DNA of 64,000 nt from Pseudarthrobacter sulfonivorans (lineage in GTDB: Bacteria > Actinomycetota > Actinomycetes > Actinomycetales > Micrococcaceae), in contig NZ_CP013747.1 of assembly GCF_001484605.1 (NCBI RefSeq), positions 4,030,001 through 4,094,000 of the forward strand, written 5' to 3'. Under the pieces are notes generated by a model. That model was not told the DNA's origin. It saw only the letters and a list, made by a program, of their open reading frames with translations, and did no database searches. Both the position numbers and the translations under genes were made by a program. This document shows, in pieces, positions 21,556 to 32,317 of this stretch (positions are counted from its first letter, which is position 1; each line of letters opens with the position of its first letter).

Positions 21556-22437
21556 ATGACCGTTGACGTAATGTTGCCATACTACGGCGATGTCGATCAG
21601 ATGAAACTCGCCGCGCGCAGCGTGATGAATCAGGAGAACCAGGACTGGCGCCTCGTCGTCATTGATGACGGGTATCCGGATCCGGAACCCGAGCGGTGGT
21701 TCTCGACCATCACTGACTCGCGCGTGACGTACTTGAAGAATGAGCAGAACCTTGGCGCGAATGGCAACTACCGCAAGGCGCTGACCATGGTCGAGGCCGA
21801 TTATGTCGTGATCATGGGCGCCGACGATATCATGCTGCCGAACTATCTCGATATTGTGGTTGGTGCATTCTCGGCTTATCCGAACGCCGATGTCGTACAG
21901 CCCGGGGTCCAGGTCATTGACGAGAAGGGCATCGCCTGCAATCCTCTCGTGGACGCAGTCAAGAAGCTGTACGCCCCGAAGACAAGCGAACCTATGGAGC
22001 TTAAGGGGGAGGCCATGGCCACGAGCCTTGTCCGTGCCGACTGGGCATACTTCCCGTCGCTTGCTTGGCGTTCGGAAACAATGACCCGCATTGGTTTCAC
22101 TGAAGGCTTGGATGTTGTACAGGATTTGGCTCTGCTGCTGGACATCGCCGCAGAAGGCGGCTCAATGATCATTGATCCGACCCTGTCGTTCCTTTACCGT
22201 CGCCACTCGGCCTCAGATTCGTCCGTCCGTGCGATGGACGGTCGACGTTTTGACGAGGAGCGCAATTTCTTTGAACTGCAAGCCAAGCGCTTCAAGGACT
22301 TGGGCTGGAACAAGGCCTCCCTGGCGGCCGCGTTCCACACAACGTCACGGCTGAACGCTGGCTCTCTCGTGCTGAAGGCCATTGCTCGTGGAAGGTTTGA
22401 TTCCCTGCCGCGACTCGCTAAGCACATCGTCAGCTGA
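21556..22437 (+). CDS. GT2 family glycosyltransferase (divergent from the glycan operon)
   Basis: This 293-residue GT-A protein has VDVMLPYYGDVDQMKLAARSV, VVIDDGYPD, NEQNLGANGNYRKAL and VIMGADDIMLPNY (DxD-like). ATG 21556 is preferred because the family motif starts three residues later and GGAAGGA lies upstream. The open frame to 21373 has no supporting start. By eye its bases are clearly less GC-rich than those of flanking housekeeping genes, suggesting acquisition or relaxed selection. It is transcribed away from the main operon and ends in its own strong terminator. Confidence 0.82.
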   Translation: MTVDVMLPYYGDVDQMKLAARSVMNQENQDWRLVVIDDGYPDPEPERWFSTITDSRVTYLKNEQNLGANGNYRKALTMVEADYVVIMGADDIMLPNYLDIVVGAFSAYPNADVVQPGVQVIDEKGIACNPLVDAVKKLYAPKTSEPMELKGEAMATSLVRADWAYFPSLAWRSETMTRIGFTEGLDVVQDLALLLDIAAEGGSMIIDPTLSFLYRRHSASDSSVRAMDGRRFDEERNFFELQAKRFKDLGWNKASLAAAFHTTSRLNAGSLVLKAIARGRFDSLPRLAKHIVS

Positions 22438-22450
22438 CCATCGAATAATG

Positions 22451-22493
22451 AATGAGGCGGCCATCCCGATTGGGTATGGCCGCCTCATTCTTT
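22451..22493. terminator. Bidirectional terminator between two convergent glycan transcripts
   Basis: The arms AATGAGGCGGCCAT (22451-22464) and ATGGCCGCCTCATT (22476-22489) pair perfectly over 14 bp and are followed by CTTT. It serves the plus-strand GT2 gene, and probably also the minus-strand DUF2304 gene that ends at 22512. Confidence 0.85.
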
Positions 22494-22511
22494 AGTGCAC
22501 GTTTTGGAACT

Positions 22512-22901
22512 TCACTTAGTGGCCGCTCCGTTGGTGCCCTCGGAGGAAGTTGAAGCATCAAGCTGCCGCCGGAGCTCCGTCATGTCCTGTCTTAAGATTG
22601 CGACCTCCTCGGCGAGTATGCGGACCTCGTCCTCGGCCTGGGACTGCTCCTGGGAGAGGTGGAGACAGACGCCGACCAAAAGAACCAGCGTCATGATAAA
22701 GAGAAGATTCGCGGGAACCTGGATCCCCACTAGCCTGCTGGCGAGCTCAAGCAGCCCTGGGAAGGCGGACAGCAAAAGAGTCCCGAGTCCGATGATGATC
22801 CACAGAACTGCGTATTTTTCACGCAACTTTTGCCGCCGAAGCATCTCAAAAACGAAAAAGAGGATCGCCACGACGACGATGGATCCCATGAGTAGCGACA
22901 T
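22512..22901 (-). CDS. DUF2304 family small membrane protein
   Basis: This 129-residue protein has three hydrophobic segments (about 4-20, 33-55, 62-82) and a C-terminal coiled-coil-like helix rich in Glu and Leu (about 84-118). DUF2304 proteins are regularly encoded beside dolichyl-phosphate-mannose-synthase-like glycosyltransferases, exactly as here, where such a gene ends nine bases upstream. They probably partner that enzyme at the membrane, but the biochemical role is not established. It is the last gene of the rmlB-rmlCD-GT2-DUF2304 operon. Confidence 0.82.
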   Translation of the reverse strand: MSLLMGSIVVVAILFFVFEMLRRQKLREKYAVLWIIIGLGTLLLSAFPGLLELASRLVGIQVPANLLFIMTLVLLVGVCLHLSQEQSQAEDEVRILAEEVAILRQDMTELRRQLDASTSSEGTNGAATK

Positions 22902-22910
22902 ATCAGGTTC

Positions 22911-23642
22911 CTAGTTGGACGATGGTTCGGATTTTTTGCGTGTCAAGGCGAAGATCAACGCCAGTCCGGAGCGACCGAGGTAGATCGCAGCCTTGAGCGG
23001 ATCGTGGCTCGGGGCACCCGCCTGCCTTTCACGCATCGAAACGCCAACTTGATGGACAGTGCATCCCGAGCGGATCGCGACGACCAGGGAGTCAATGGTG
23101 TCGCCGAGGTATTCGGCCGGGTAGTGGTCAACGTATTGACGGATTGCCTTAGTGTTCCCGGCACGAAAACCCGACGTGACATCGGTCAAACGAGTTCCGG
23201 CAATTCGTGAAATAGTCCATGCCAGCACGTTCATGGCCCACTTTCGGGGACCCTTGACAACGTACTCACCTTTGTCAGCGAAACGGGCACCGATTGCGAT
23301 ATCAGCGTGGGCCAAACCATCTAGGACCGCTTGTATGTCTCGGGGATCGTGTTGACCGTCAGCATCAACCTGGATAACCCGCTCGTAGCCGTGCTTTTTG
23401 GCGTACTTGAACCCTGTCCGCATTGCGCCGCCCACTCCCATGTTGAAAGGAAGTTGAATGACGGTGGCCCCGGCTTCGCGGGCCACCATTGCCGTGCTGT
23501 CCCGGGAGCCATCATCAACGACGAGGATGTCGCAGGGCGGCCCGAAGGTGAAAACCTCCTGGACGGTGTTACCAATGGCTTCGGATTCGTTCCAGGCGGG
23601 CATGATCACCAGAGTGTCATGTCTGCGTATTTGCGCAACCAT
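22911..23642 (-). CDS. GT2 glycosyltransferase, polyprenyl-phosphate sugar synthase-like
   Basis: This 243-residue GT-A enzyme of the dolichyl-phosphate-mannose synthase type has TLVIMPAWNESEAIGNTV, ILVVDDGSRDST, NMGVGGAMRTGF, the DxD motif VDADGQHDPRDI and TDVTSGFRAGN. Such enzymes load a sugar onto polyprenyl phosphate for use by GT-C transferases on the outer face, which fits the two polytopic GT-C candidates in the neighbouring operon. The gene starts two bases after the rmlCD stop and precedes the DUF2304 gene. Confidence 0.87.
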   Translation of the reverse strand: MVAQIRRHDTLVIMPAWNESEAIGNTVQEVFTFGPPCDILVVDDGSRDSTAMVAREAGATVIQLPFNMGVGGAMRTGFKYAKKHGYERVIQVDADGQHDPRDIQAVLDGLAHADIAIGARFADKGEYVVKGPRKWAMNVLAWTISRIAGTRLTDVTSGFRAGNTKAIRQYVDHYPAEYLGDTIDSLVVAIRSGCTVHQVGVSMRERQAGAPSHDPLKAAIYLGRSGLALIFALTRKKSEPSSN

Positions 23643-23644
23643 TG

Positions 23645-25060
23645 TCAGACCCCGTCCTTCAGATACGCGGCCAAGCGCGCGCGGGACATGTCAGGTGCGA
23701 AACCGCTCGCTTTGATTTTGTCCAGTGCCAGACTGCTGTTACGGGGACGCGGCGAAGCCGACTTGCCCTCAAAATACACGTCAGTGGACACCCCGGTCAC
23801 TGATTCCCGCGACGCTCCGGAGAGTTCGTACACATCTGCTGCAATGTCAGCCCAAGACTGCTCGGGACCGTCATTGGTGAGGTTATAGGTGCCGTACGCC
23901 GCCCCGGATTCCAACAGATGCCGGATGCCGGCGGCGATGTCGGTTGTGAAGCTCAGCCGGCCGAACTGATCGTCGACAACGGAAGGGTTGATCCCGCGGG
24001 CAGCCAACGAAGACATCGTGCGGACGAAGTTGCTGCCATCCCCGATGACCCAACTCGTCCGCACAATGTAGTGCTTCGGTACAACACTGACAACAGCGTC
24101 TCCGGCGGCCTTGGTCTGGCCGTAGACTCCCAGCGGCGTGGGTGGCTCGTCCTCGCCGTGGGTCTTCTCCGTTCCGTCGAAGACATAGTCCGACGACACC
24201 TGGACGAGGGTAAGGTCGTGTTCTACGGCGATTCGGGCCAGTCGCGCCACCGCTGTCACGTTGACACTCCAGGCGGCCGCACGGCCCTCAGGGGTCTCAG
24301 CGTTGTCGACTGCAGTGAACGCGGCGGCGTTGATGACCGTCGAATAGTTCTTCCAGTTGACCGTGGCGAGGGAGTCTTCAGCCGTCAGGTCGATTTCTGC
24401 GCGACTGACGAACTCGACTGATGTATCGCCGTCGTACAGGTCCCGGAAGGCCTTGCCGAGCTGGCCGTTAGCACCCAACACAAGAATCTTCTTGGGCGGC
24501 ATGGGCGTGACGTCGTGCAGGCGGGGGTGGGCCTTGTCCTTGTCGGAAAGTTCTGCCTGCCCCAGGGGGATGGGCCATTGGATGCCTGCCGTTTCGTCGG
24601 CAAGGTTCAGGAAGGTGTACTGTCCCTGCGCATCGGCGGACCAGTGGTCGTTGACGAGGTATGTGTACGCGGTGTTGTCCTCGAGCGTCTGAAAGGCATT
24701 GCCGACCCCGCGGGGAATGAAAATTGCCTGGCTGGGATCGAGCTCCGCGGTGAAGATGGCACCGAACGAGGGGCCTTCGCGCAGGTCCACCCAGGCGCCG
24801 AAAATCCTGCCCGTCGCGACCGAGATGAACTTGTCCCAAGGCTCGGCGTGGATTCCCCGGGTGGTGCCGGCCTTCTCATTGAACGAGACGTTGTTCTGCA
24901 CCGGGCGGAAGTCCGGCAGCCCCAAGGCCACCATTTTCTCGCGCTGCCAGTTTTCCTTGAACCAGCCCCGGTTGTCACCGTGGACCGAAAGGTCATAGAG
25001 GACGACGCCGGGAATCGGCGTTTCGAAGGCGTTTAGTTTTTTGGCGAACTCGATCGACAT
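23645..25060 (-). CDS. rmlC-rmlD: RmlC-RmlD fusion: dTDP-4-dehydrorhamnose 3,5-epimerase / reductase
   Basis: One 471-residue chain carries the last two steps of dTDP-L-rhamnose synthesis. Residues 1-185 are the RmlC epimerase: DNRGWFKENW, then RGIHAEPWDKF with the expected catalytic histidine at 71, and PRGVGNAFQ. Residues 190-471 are the RmlD reductase: NAD-binding VLGANGQLGKAF near 194, DLTAEDS, VNVTAVARLA, VSSDYVFDG and YGQTKAAGD with the Tyr-x3-Lys pair. The genes are separate in most bacteria. The join spans about 190 residues with no stop or frameshift. The start ATG 25060 follows the rmlB stop by three bases. Confidence 0.93.
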   Translation of the reverse strand: MSIEFAKKLNAFETPIPGVVLYDLSVHGDNRGWFKENWQREKMVALGLPDFRPVQNNVSFNEKAGTTRGIHAEPWDKFISVATGRIFGAWVDLREGPSFGAIFTAELDPSQAIFIPRGVGNAFQTLEDNTAYTYLVNDHWSADAQGQYTFLNLADETAGIQWPIPLGQAELSDKDKAHPRLHDVTPMPPKKILVLGANGQLGKAFRDLYDGDTSVEFVSRAEIDLTAEDSLATVNWKNYSTVINAAAFTAVDNAETPEGRAAAWSVNVTAVARLARIAVEHDLTLVQVSSDYVFDGTEKTHGEDEPPTPLGVYGQTKAAGDAVVSVVPKHYIVRTSWVIGDGSNFVRTMSSLAARGINPSVVDDQFGRLSFTTDIAAGIRHLLESGAAYGTYNLTNDGPEQSWADIAADVYELSGASRESVTGVSTDVYFEGKSASPRPRNSSLALDKIKASGFAPDMSRARLAAYLKDGV

Positions 25061-25063
25061 CGA

Positions 25064-26988
<1,925 letters not shown>

Positions 26989-27000
26989 GCCGGACACGTT

Positions 27001-27046
27001 AAAGCCGGAACGCGGGACCCGTAACGGGTCCCGCCTTCCGGCTTTT
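27001..27046. terminator. Terminator between rmlA and the LGFP-repeat gene
   Basis: A nested hairpin has outer arms AAAGCCGGAA and TTCCGGCTTT and inner arms GCGGGACCCGT and ACGGGTCCCGC, and ends in a run of five T (27042-27046). It lies between convergent genes. The minus-strand side also reads into AAAG/CTTT, so it may act both ways. Confidence 0.85.
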
Positions 27047-27051
27047 TGCGT

Positions 27052-29967
27052 CTATGGCCTGATCTTGGCCCCGCCAAGGGCGGTCCATTCGATCCTGCCA
27101 CTTTGGAAAGTCTGGGTGCAGCTTTGCCCACCGGTGGTGCATGTCTGCGGCGCCGTGGGGTAGCCGAGGGCGCCGTTCTCGAATCCTTGCCCTGCCCAGG
27201 CTTGCTGGATTGGACCCGGAACCATCGGATGGGCGCCGCTGGCAGCTGACCACATGATGGTTCCTTTTTCGAAGTTCTGGAAGCAGCCGCCGTCGCGGAG
27301 CCCGCAGACAGATCCGCTGGTCGGGTAGCCCAATGAACCCGATTCAAAACCTGCCTGGGCCCAGCGCGCCTGGATCGGCGCCGATGTAACTGGTTGCGCA
27401 CCGGTCTGCGGCGACCACATCACAGTGCCCTTTTCGAAGTTCTGGAAGCAGCCGCCGTCGCGCAGTCCGCAAATCTGGGCGCTGGCCGGATAGCCCAGCG
27501 AGCCGTTTTCGAAACCTGACTTGACCCAGGCATCCCTGATGGGGCCAAAGTGCAAGGCGTGCGCGCCGGTAGCCTGAGACCACATGACGCTACCGCCGAG
27601 ATAGTTCTGGAAGCAGCCGCTGTTCCGCAGCCCGCACAGGACGGTCGACGCCGGGTAGCCAAGGCGGCCATTCTCGAAGCCCTCCCGCTGCCAAAGGTCC
27701 CGGATCGGCCCGTTGAGGCTTGGATGTGCACCGGTCGACGGGGAATACATCAGGGCGCCTTTGGCGAACATCTGGAAACATCCGTCGTTTGCTAGCCCGC
27801 AGTATTTGGGGGAGGTGGGGTAGCCAAGGGAGCCAGTAACGGAATCGTAGGCGTTCCATCCATCACGCATTGCCCCGGCGGTGACCGTTTGGATGGACGT
27901 GGCGGCGGAGTAGGTCACGGTGCCGTGCTCGAATGACTGCAGGCATCCGCTGTCGGGAAGGTTGCACACCGCGAAGGACGTGGGATAACCCAGAGAACCG
28001 TTCTCGAATCCGGTTTTCTGCCAGTAATCCAGCATCCGGCCGGTGACGGGAAACGCGCCTGTTGCCGGTGAGAACAGTAGGGTTCCACCTTGGAACAGTT
28101 GGAAACAGCCGCCGCCGCGGATGCCGCAAACCTCAGTGCCGATCGGGAATCCGATGGGAACAGACTGCGAACGGGCGGACTTCCAGGAGTCTGCCATGCC
28201 CATAAAGATGGGCCAGGCTCCTGAAGCGCCCGTCCACGCCACCACTCCACCAACGAAGCTCTGCGTGCAACTCGTGGCATCGCAGGTGGCGTCCGCAGAG
28301 GGGTAGCCCAGGAGGCCGTTTTCAAATCCGGCGCGCGACCAGGCGTCAAGGATAGGACCGGATTTCACAAGCTGAGCCCCTGTAGAGCTGCTGGAGAGGA
28401 CCGAACCTGCCTGGAACAGTTGGAAACAGCCGGAGAGGCGCAGCCCACAGGTGGTGTTGCTGGTCGGATACCCGAGAGGTCCGTTCTCGTAGCCGTTTTT
28501 GGCCCAGTAGTCGCGTATCGCTCCGGGCTGAATCAGGGCCGCGCCGGATGTGGACGAGGAAAGAATGCTCCCGCCTTGGAAATTCTGGAAGCAGCCATTG
28601 TCCTTCAGGCCACAGACCACATCGCTTGTTGGATAACCAGCCGGGCCGCCTTCGGCCCCGGTGGCCCGCCAAGCTGCCGCGACAGGACCGGCTATCACCG
28701 CGAAAGCACCGGAGGACCCTGACCACATCACGGTTCCGCCCTGGAAGCCCTGGTAGCAGCCACCATTCGCGAGGCCGCATACGATACTAGTGGTGGTGTT
28801 GCCCAAGGCGGGATGACTGGACCTGTACGCACCGATCTGCTGAGTGGCCGCAGGCGGAATGCCGCTAGAGGCGAAGGCTTTCAGTCCCGAGTAGTCTCCA
28901 TTCCAGACATTCGAGTCACCCGCCAATGGCCCGGTGCTGCTGTACTGCCAGATACTGTAAGTGCTCCAGCTTGCGGAAGGAACCGGTCCCGCGTTGTTCG
29001 TAGGCGAACTCGGGTAGGCAGCGACCCACAGCGGGTAGTCACCAAAACCTGAGGGATTGCCGAGGCACTGATTCCACCAGCTGGTGTTGGTGTAGATAAC
29101 GGGAACCCGTCCGGTCAATGACTGCATTGTGTTGCCGAAGTCGCGGACCCAGGAGCCCAGCTGTGCAGGCGACATGCCGTAGCAGGTGTTGCCGAAGTAA
29201 AAACCGTTGATAGTACGGCCTTCGTAGGGGTTGAACTCGAAGTCTAGGACAGGCGGCATGGTGTACCCGTCGGCGGTCCAGCCACCACCGTTTTGTACGA
29301 AGTAGAGTGCTTGGTCTGCTCCGGAGGACCAGTTGGGGATGGCGAAGTGGTAAGCCCCCCGAACCATGCCGACATTGCGCGAACCCTGATACTGCGAACT
29401 ATAGGACGGGTTCGTATAGTAGTTGCCCTCGCTCGCCTTGACGTACGCGAATCGAGCGCCCATGTTCCACTGGTGCTGCCAATCCACGCTGGGCTGGTGG
29501 CCGCTTACGTCCAATCCTTGGATACCAAACGTCGGCATCCAGGTGCCTTCGGTTCCGAGGGCCTCAGTGCTGAGCCTTTTAAAGCTGGTGCTTGAAGATG
29601 TCGCGGCCACCCTGGCGGACCGTTGGCCCATTTCCGCACCGCCGACGCCAACAGCCTCAGCCATGGACTCGTTGATGCTGGCAGATTCCGGAGCAGGAGA
29701 GGGTGCGGCCGTCGGAGTCGGTGCGACTGATGGCACGGGTGCAGCCGGCGCAGGTGTTGGAGTCGTAGCTGATTCCGGGACCTGCGTCGATACCGCCGAT
29801 GAGGTCGGAGCCGGCGCGGACGTTGAACCGGTCGTGGGCGTCGGGGTCGGTTCAACAGCGAAGGCGACGCCAGCAAGCCCGGGGCCCGCCAGAAGAGCGG
29901 CAGCCAAAACTGCTGTCCCGAAGACTTGCAGGAGGGGACGATGATTGTTGGGCTGGTTCCGCTTCAT
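27052..29967 (-). CDS. Secreted GH25 muramidase-like protein with eleven LGFP-type repeats
   Basis: This is a 971-residue exported protein. A Sec signal peptide (1-37, ending AGVAFA) is followed by a Pro/Thr/Ala-rich linker to about 130. A GH25 glycoside hydrolase domain at about 147-375 has DVSGHQ (Asp153) and VLDFEFN (Asp242, Glu244), the expected catalytic acids of N-acetylmuramidases. Residues 379-971 form eleven tandem repeats of about 55 residues with a [FY]ENGxLGYPTS core and two cysteines, the LGFP repeat type. ATG 29967 is chosen because GGAG lies six bases upstream and the signal peptide begins there; a frame start at 30009 is weaker. LGFP repeats are thought to bind cell-wall polymers in Corynebacteriales. 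Here the gene adjoins rhamnose genes, which suggests wall targeting. Confidence 0.9.
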   Translation of the reverse strand: MKRNQPNNHRPLLQVFGTAVLAAALLAGPGLAGVAFAVEPTPTPTTGSTSAPAPTSSAVSTQVPESATTPTPAPAAPVPSVAPTPTAAPSPAPESASINESMAEAVGVGGAEMGQRSARVAATSSSTSFKRLSTEALGTEGTWMPTFGIQGLDVSGHQPSVDWQHQWNMGARFAYVKASEGNYYTNPSYSSQYQGSRNVGMVRGAYHFAIPNWSSGADQALYFVQNGGGWTADGYTMPPVLDFEFNPYEGRTINGFYFGNTCYGMSPAQLGSWVRDFGNTMQSLTGRVPVIYTNTSWWNQCLGNPSGFGDYPLWVAAYPSSPTNNAGPVPSASWSTYSIWQYSSTGPLAGDSNVWNGDYSGLKAFASSGIPPAATQQIGAYRSSHPALGNTTTSIVCGLANGGCYQGFQGGTVMWSGSSGAFAVIAGPVAAAWRATGAEGGPAGYPTSDVVCGLKDNGCFQNFQGGSILSSSTSGAALIQPGAIRDYWAKNGYENGPLGYPTSNTTCGLRLSGCFQLFQAGSVLSSSSTGAQLVKSGPILDAWSRAGFENGLLGYPSADATCDATSCTQSFVGGVVAWTGASGAWPIFMGMADSWKSARSQSVPIGFPIGTEVCGIRGGGCFQLFQGGTLLFSPATGAFPVTGRMLDYWQKTGFENGSLGYPTSFAVCNLPDSGCLQSFEHGTVTYSAATSIQTVTAGAMRDGWNAYDSVTGSLGYPTSPKYCGLANDGCFQMFAKGALMYSPSTGAHPSLNGPIRDLWQREGFENGRLGYPASTVLCGLRNSGCFQNYLGGSVMWSQATGAHALHFGPIRDAWVKSGFENGSLGYPASAQICGLRDGGCFQNFEKGTVMWSPQTGAQPVTSAPIQARWAQAGFESGSLGYPTSGSVCGLRDGGCFQNFEKGTIMWSAASGAHPMVPGPIQQAWAGQGFENGALGYPTAPQTCTTGGQSCTQTFQSGRIEWTALGGAKIRP
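27055..28833 (-). repeat. Eleven tandem LGFP-type coding repeats
   Basis: Eleven units of 53-59 codons (the last cut to 43) each carry a [FY]ENGxLGYP-like start, a CGLxxxGCFQ-like cysteine pair, GTVMWS-like and GAxP-like strands and a W near the end. Units 8-10 are the most alike, suggesting recent duplication. Units 4-6 are the most diverged. Confidence 0.85.
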
Positions 29968-30019
29968 TTTGGCTCCGGAGACAATGAGGCGCGAACTTAA
30001 GCGCGTCACTAGTGGGTTG

Positions 30020-30041
30020 CAGTTCAGGAGACGCTGAACTG
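30020..30041. promoter_or_regulatory. Palindrome in the divergent gap between the GH25-LGFP and tad genes
   Basis: CAGTTCAG-GAGACG-CTGAACTG is a perfect 8-bp inverted repeat with a 6-base spacer. It lies 53 bases upstream of the LGFP gene start and 199 upstream of tadA. It is not followed by a T run, so an operator is more likely than a terminator. The binding protein is unknown. Confidence 0.35.
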
Positions 30042-30239
30042 GTTACATCGAGACTTAACGCGCCTACCCTAACACCGCAGTGTCTGCAGTAACCAGAGTT
30101 TCCGCTGTTGCCAATGTGAAAGATGCGTCACTGTTATCCACAGCCCGACTCATATGACTTGGCGGCGTGCTGTACGCTCCCTAGGCTGTACCCAGTTGAA
30201 CTGCCTCCGCCGGGGGCGGCAGTTGTATTGGGGAACTAC

Positions 30240-31463
30240 ATGGACGCTGTGCGAATCGTGGAAGACGAAGTCCGCGAGCTGATCCGCCGTCGGGGTCTTG
30301 ATCCACTGCGGCAGGCGGGCGAGGTCCGTCGTCTCGTAGAGGCGGCTGTCAGCGACTACGACGAACGGGCCCTGATGGGGCCGCTCCCTCCGATTGGTCC
30401 GCTGGAGGCCGCCCGCAGGTTTGTCTTTGATGCGGTGGCCGGCTTCGGTGTCCTTCAGCCGCTGCTGGACGATCCGACCATCGAGGAAGTCTGGATCAAC
30501 GCGCCCAACGAAATCTACGTCGCCAGGAACGGCGAGTCGGAACTGACCTCACTCAGCCTCACGGACCAGCAGGTTCGCGATCTCGTGGAACGCATGTTGA
30601 AGAGTTCTGGCCGCCGCCTGGACATGTCATCGCCCTTCGTGGACGCAGCCTTGCCTGATGGTTCGAGACTCCACGTAGTTATTCCAGATGTCACCCGCAG
30701 GCACTGGGCCGTGAATATTCGCAAGTTCGTGGTGAAGGCCAGCCGCCTGGAGCACCTGGTCGAGCTTGGAACCCTGACACCACAGTCCGCCCGATTCCTC
30801 GGTGCAGCGGTGTCCAGCGGACTGAACATCCTCGTGTCGGGCTCAACCCAGGCTGGCAAGACCACCATGCTCAACTGCCTGGCAGCGAGCATCGGCAGCC
30901 GTGAGCGCGTCATTACGGTCGAGGAAATCTTCGAACTCCAGTTCCCGCTCCGGGACGTCGTCGGACTCCAATGCAGGCAGCCCAACCTCGAAGGCGAAGG
31001 CGAGATCCCACTGCGCAGGCTTGTAAAGGAAGCCCTCCGGATGCGCCCGGACAGACTAGTGGTGGGAGAGGTACGGGAAGCGGAAAGCCTGGACATGCTG
31101 ATCGCCTTAAATAGTGGCCTTCCGGGGATGTGCACCGTCCATGCAAACTCAGCCCACGACGCCGTGACCAAGATCTGTACCCTTCCGCTACTCGCCGGTG
31201 AGAATATCTCGTCTGCCTTCGTCGTCCCTACGGTGGCGTCCTGCATCGACCTCGTGGTCCACTGCAGCCGGCACGCCAACGGCCGCCGCCAAGTAACCGA
31301 GATCCTTTCCCTCGGCCGGCGCGTGGAAAACGGCGTCATCGAATCCTCCATGGTTTTCGCCATGGAGGATGGCCAGCTGCAGCCGCGGGCCAACTCCATG
31401 CCGGCGGCGGAGAAGTTTTCCCGGGCAGGGTACGACGTCGCGGCGCTGCTGGACCCGCGCTGA
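30240..31463 (+). CDS. tadA: Tad pilus assembly ATPase (TadA/CpaF)
   Basis: This 407-residue secretion ATPase energises Flp/Tad pilus assembly at the inner face of the membrane. The Walker A box is GSTQAGKTT at 201-209, an unusual spelling of the GxxGxGKT motif. An Asp-box-like VITVEEIFELQ and a Walker B region LRMRPDRLVVGEVR with the His-box TVHAN follow. ATG 30240 is chosen because GGGGA lies five bases upstream and the protein then begins with the helix typical of CpaF. The frame extends to 30123 without support. It heads an operon of seven genes with overlapping or near-touching ends. No tadZ/cpaE-like gene precedes it. Confidence 0.9.
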   Translation: MDAVRIVEDEVRELIRRRGLDPLRQAGEVRRLVEAAVSDYDERALMGPLPPIGPLEAARRFVFDAVAGFGVLQPLLDDPTIEEVWINAPNEIYVARNGESELTSLSLTDQQVRDLVERMLKSSGRRLDMSSPFVDAALPDGSRLHVVIPDVTRRHWAVNIRKFVVKASRLEHLVELGTLTPQSARFLGAAVSSGLNILVSGSTQAGKTTMLNCLAASIGSRERVITVEEIFELQFPLRDVVGLQCRQPNLEGEGEIPLRRLVKEALRMRPDRLVVGEVREAESLDMLIALNSGLPGMCTVHANSAHDAVTKICTLPLLAGENISSAFVVPTVASCIDLVVHCSRHANGRRQVTEILSLGRRVENGVIESSMVFAMEDGQLQPRANSMPAAEKFSRAGYDVAALLDPR

Positions 31464-32317
31464 TGGCGCCTCTGGTAGGGGTGCTTGCGGGCGCCGGGCT
31501 CTTCCTGATCTGGTGGTCGTTCTGGGAAAAGCCGGCAGCGCTGAAGCGCCGCCCGCGGGCCAGCCGCCTCGAGGACCTGCTGGCCTCCGCCGGAATCGAA
31601 AAGGTCACCGGGACGGGCCTCGTGGCCTCATGCTTGGGATTGGGCATATTTGTGGCTCTCATCCTCTTTGTGGTCAGCCGGTCATGGCCTATATCCGTCT
31701 GCTTCGGACTTTTCGGCGCCTGGCTGCCCGTCAGCATTGTCCGGTGGCGGGCGAACAGGAGAACTGCCGTCCTACGCCAGCTCTGGCCGGACGTGGTGGA
31801 CCACCTGCGCTCGGCCATCCGCGCCGGGCTTTCACTGCCGGAGGCCCTGATCCAGCTGGGGGAGAAAGGCCCCGAGGAGCTTCGGCATGTTTTCCGGGAC
31901 TTCGGAGCCGACTACCGCGCGGGCGGGCAGTTCGATGCCTCTCTTAATAAACTCAAGGACCGGCTGGCGGACCCGGTGGCGGACCGGATCGTCGAGGCAC
32001 TCAGGCTGACCCGTGAAGTGGGCGGTTCGGACCTGGGGAAGCTGTTGGGCACCCTTGCGGAATTTCTCCGGGAAAATGCTCGGACACGCAGCGAGCTCGA
32101 GGCCCGGCAGTCCTGGACTGTCAACGCCGCCAGGCTCGCGGTTGCCGCCCCCTGGATCGTTATGCTCCTCCTGGCCACCAGGCCTGAAGCCGTGAACGCT
32201 TACAACACGCCCATGGGAGCCGGCGTCCTCCTCGGCGGGCTCGTGGTGTCGCTGGTCTGCTACTCCATCATGCTCCGCATCGGCGCCCTTCCGCAGGACG
32301 AACGGGTGCTGCGATGA
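31463..32317 (+). CDS. tadB: Tad pilus assembly membrane protein TadB-like
   Basis: This 284-residue polytopic protein of the type II secretion F domain family has membrane segments at about 2-20, 53-75, 76-92, 230-250 and 252-272. The cytoplasmic F domain (about 105-225) contains DHLRSAIRAGLSLPEALIQLGEKGPEELRHVF and ALRLTREVGGSDLGKLLGTLAEFLREN. It forms the inner-membrane platform with TadC. Its ATG overlaps the tadA stop by one base and its stop overlaps tadC by four bases. Confidence 0.88.
   Translation: MAPLVGVLAGAGLFLIWWSFWEKPAALKRRPRASRLEDLLASAGIEKVTGTGLVASCLGLGIFVALILFVVSRSWPISVCFGLFGAWLPVSIVRWRANRRTAVLRQLWPDVVDHLRSAIRAGLSLPEALIQLGEKGPEELRHVFRDFGADYRAGGQFDASLNKLKDRLADPVADRIVEALRLTREVGGSDLGKLLGTLAEFLRENARTRSELEARQSWTVNAARLAVAAPWIVMLLLATRPEAVNAYNTPMGAGVLLGGLVVSLVCYSIMLRIGALPQDERVLR

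Noticed and set aside
27055..28833. Regular DNA repeats that could suggest a CRISPR or satellite array
   Set aside because: The units are about 165 bases, in frame and encode diverged LGFP repeats; they are protein-coding.
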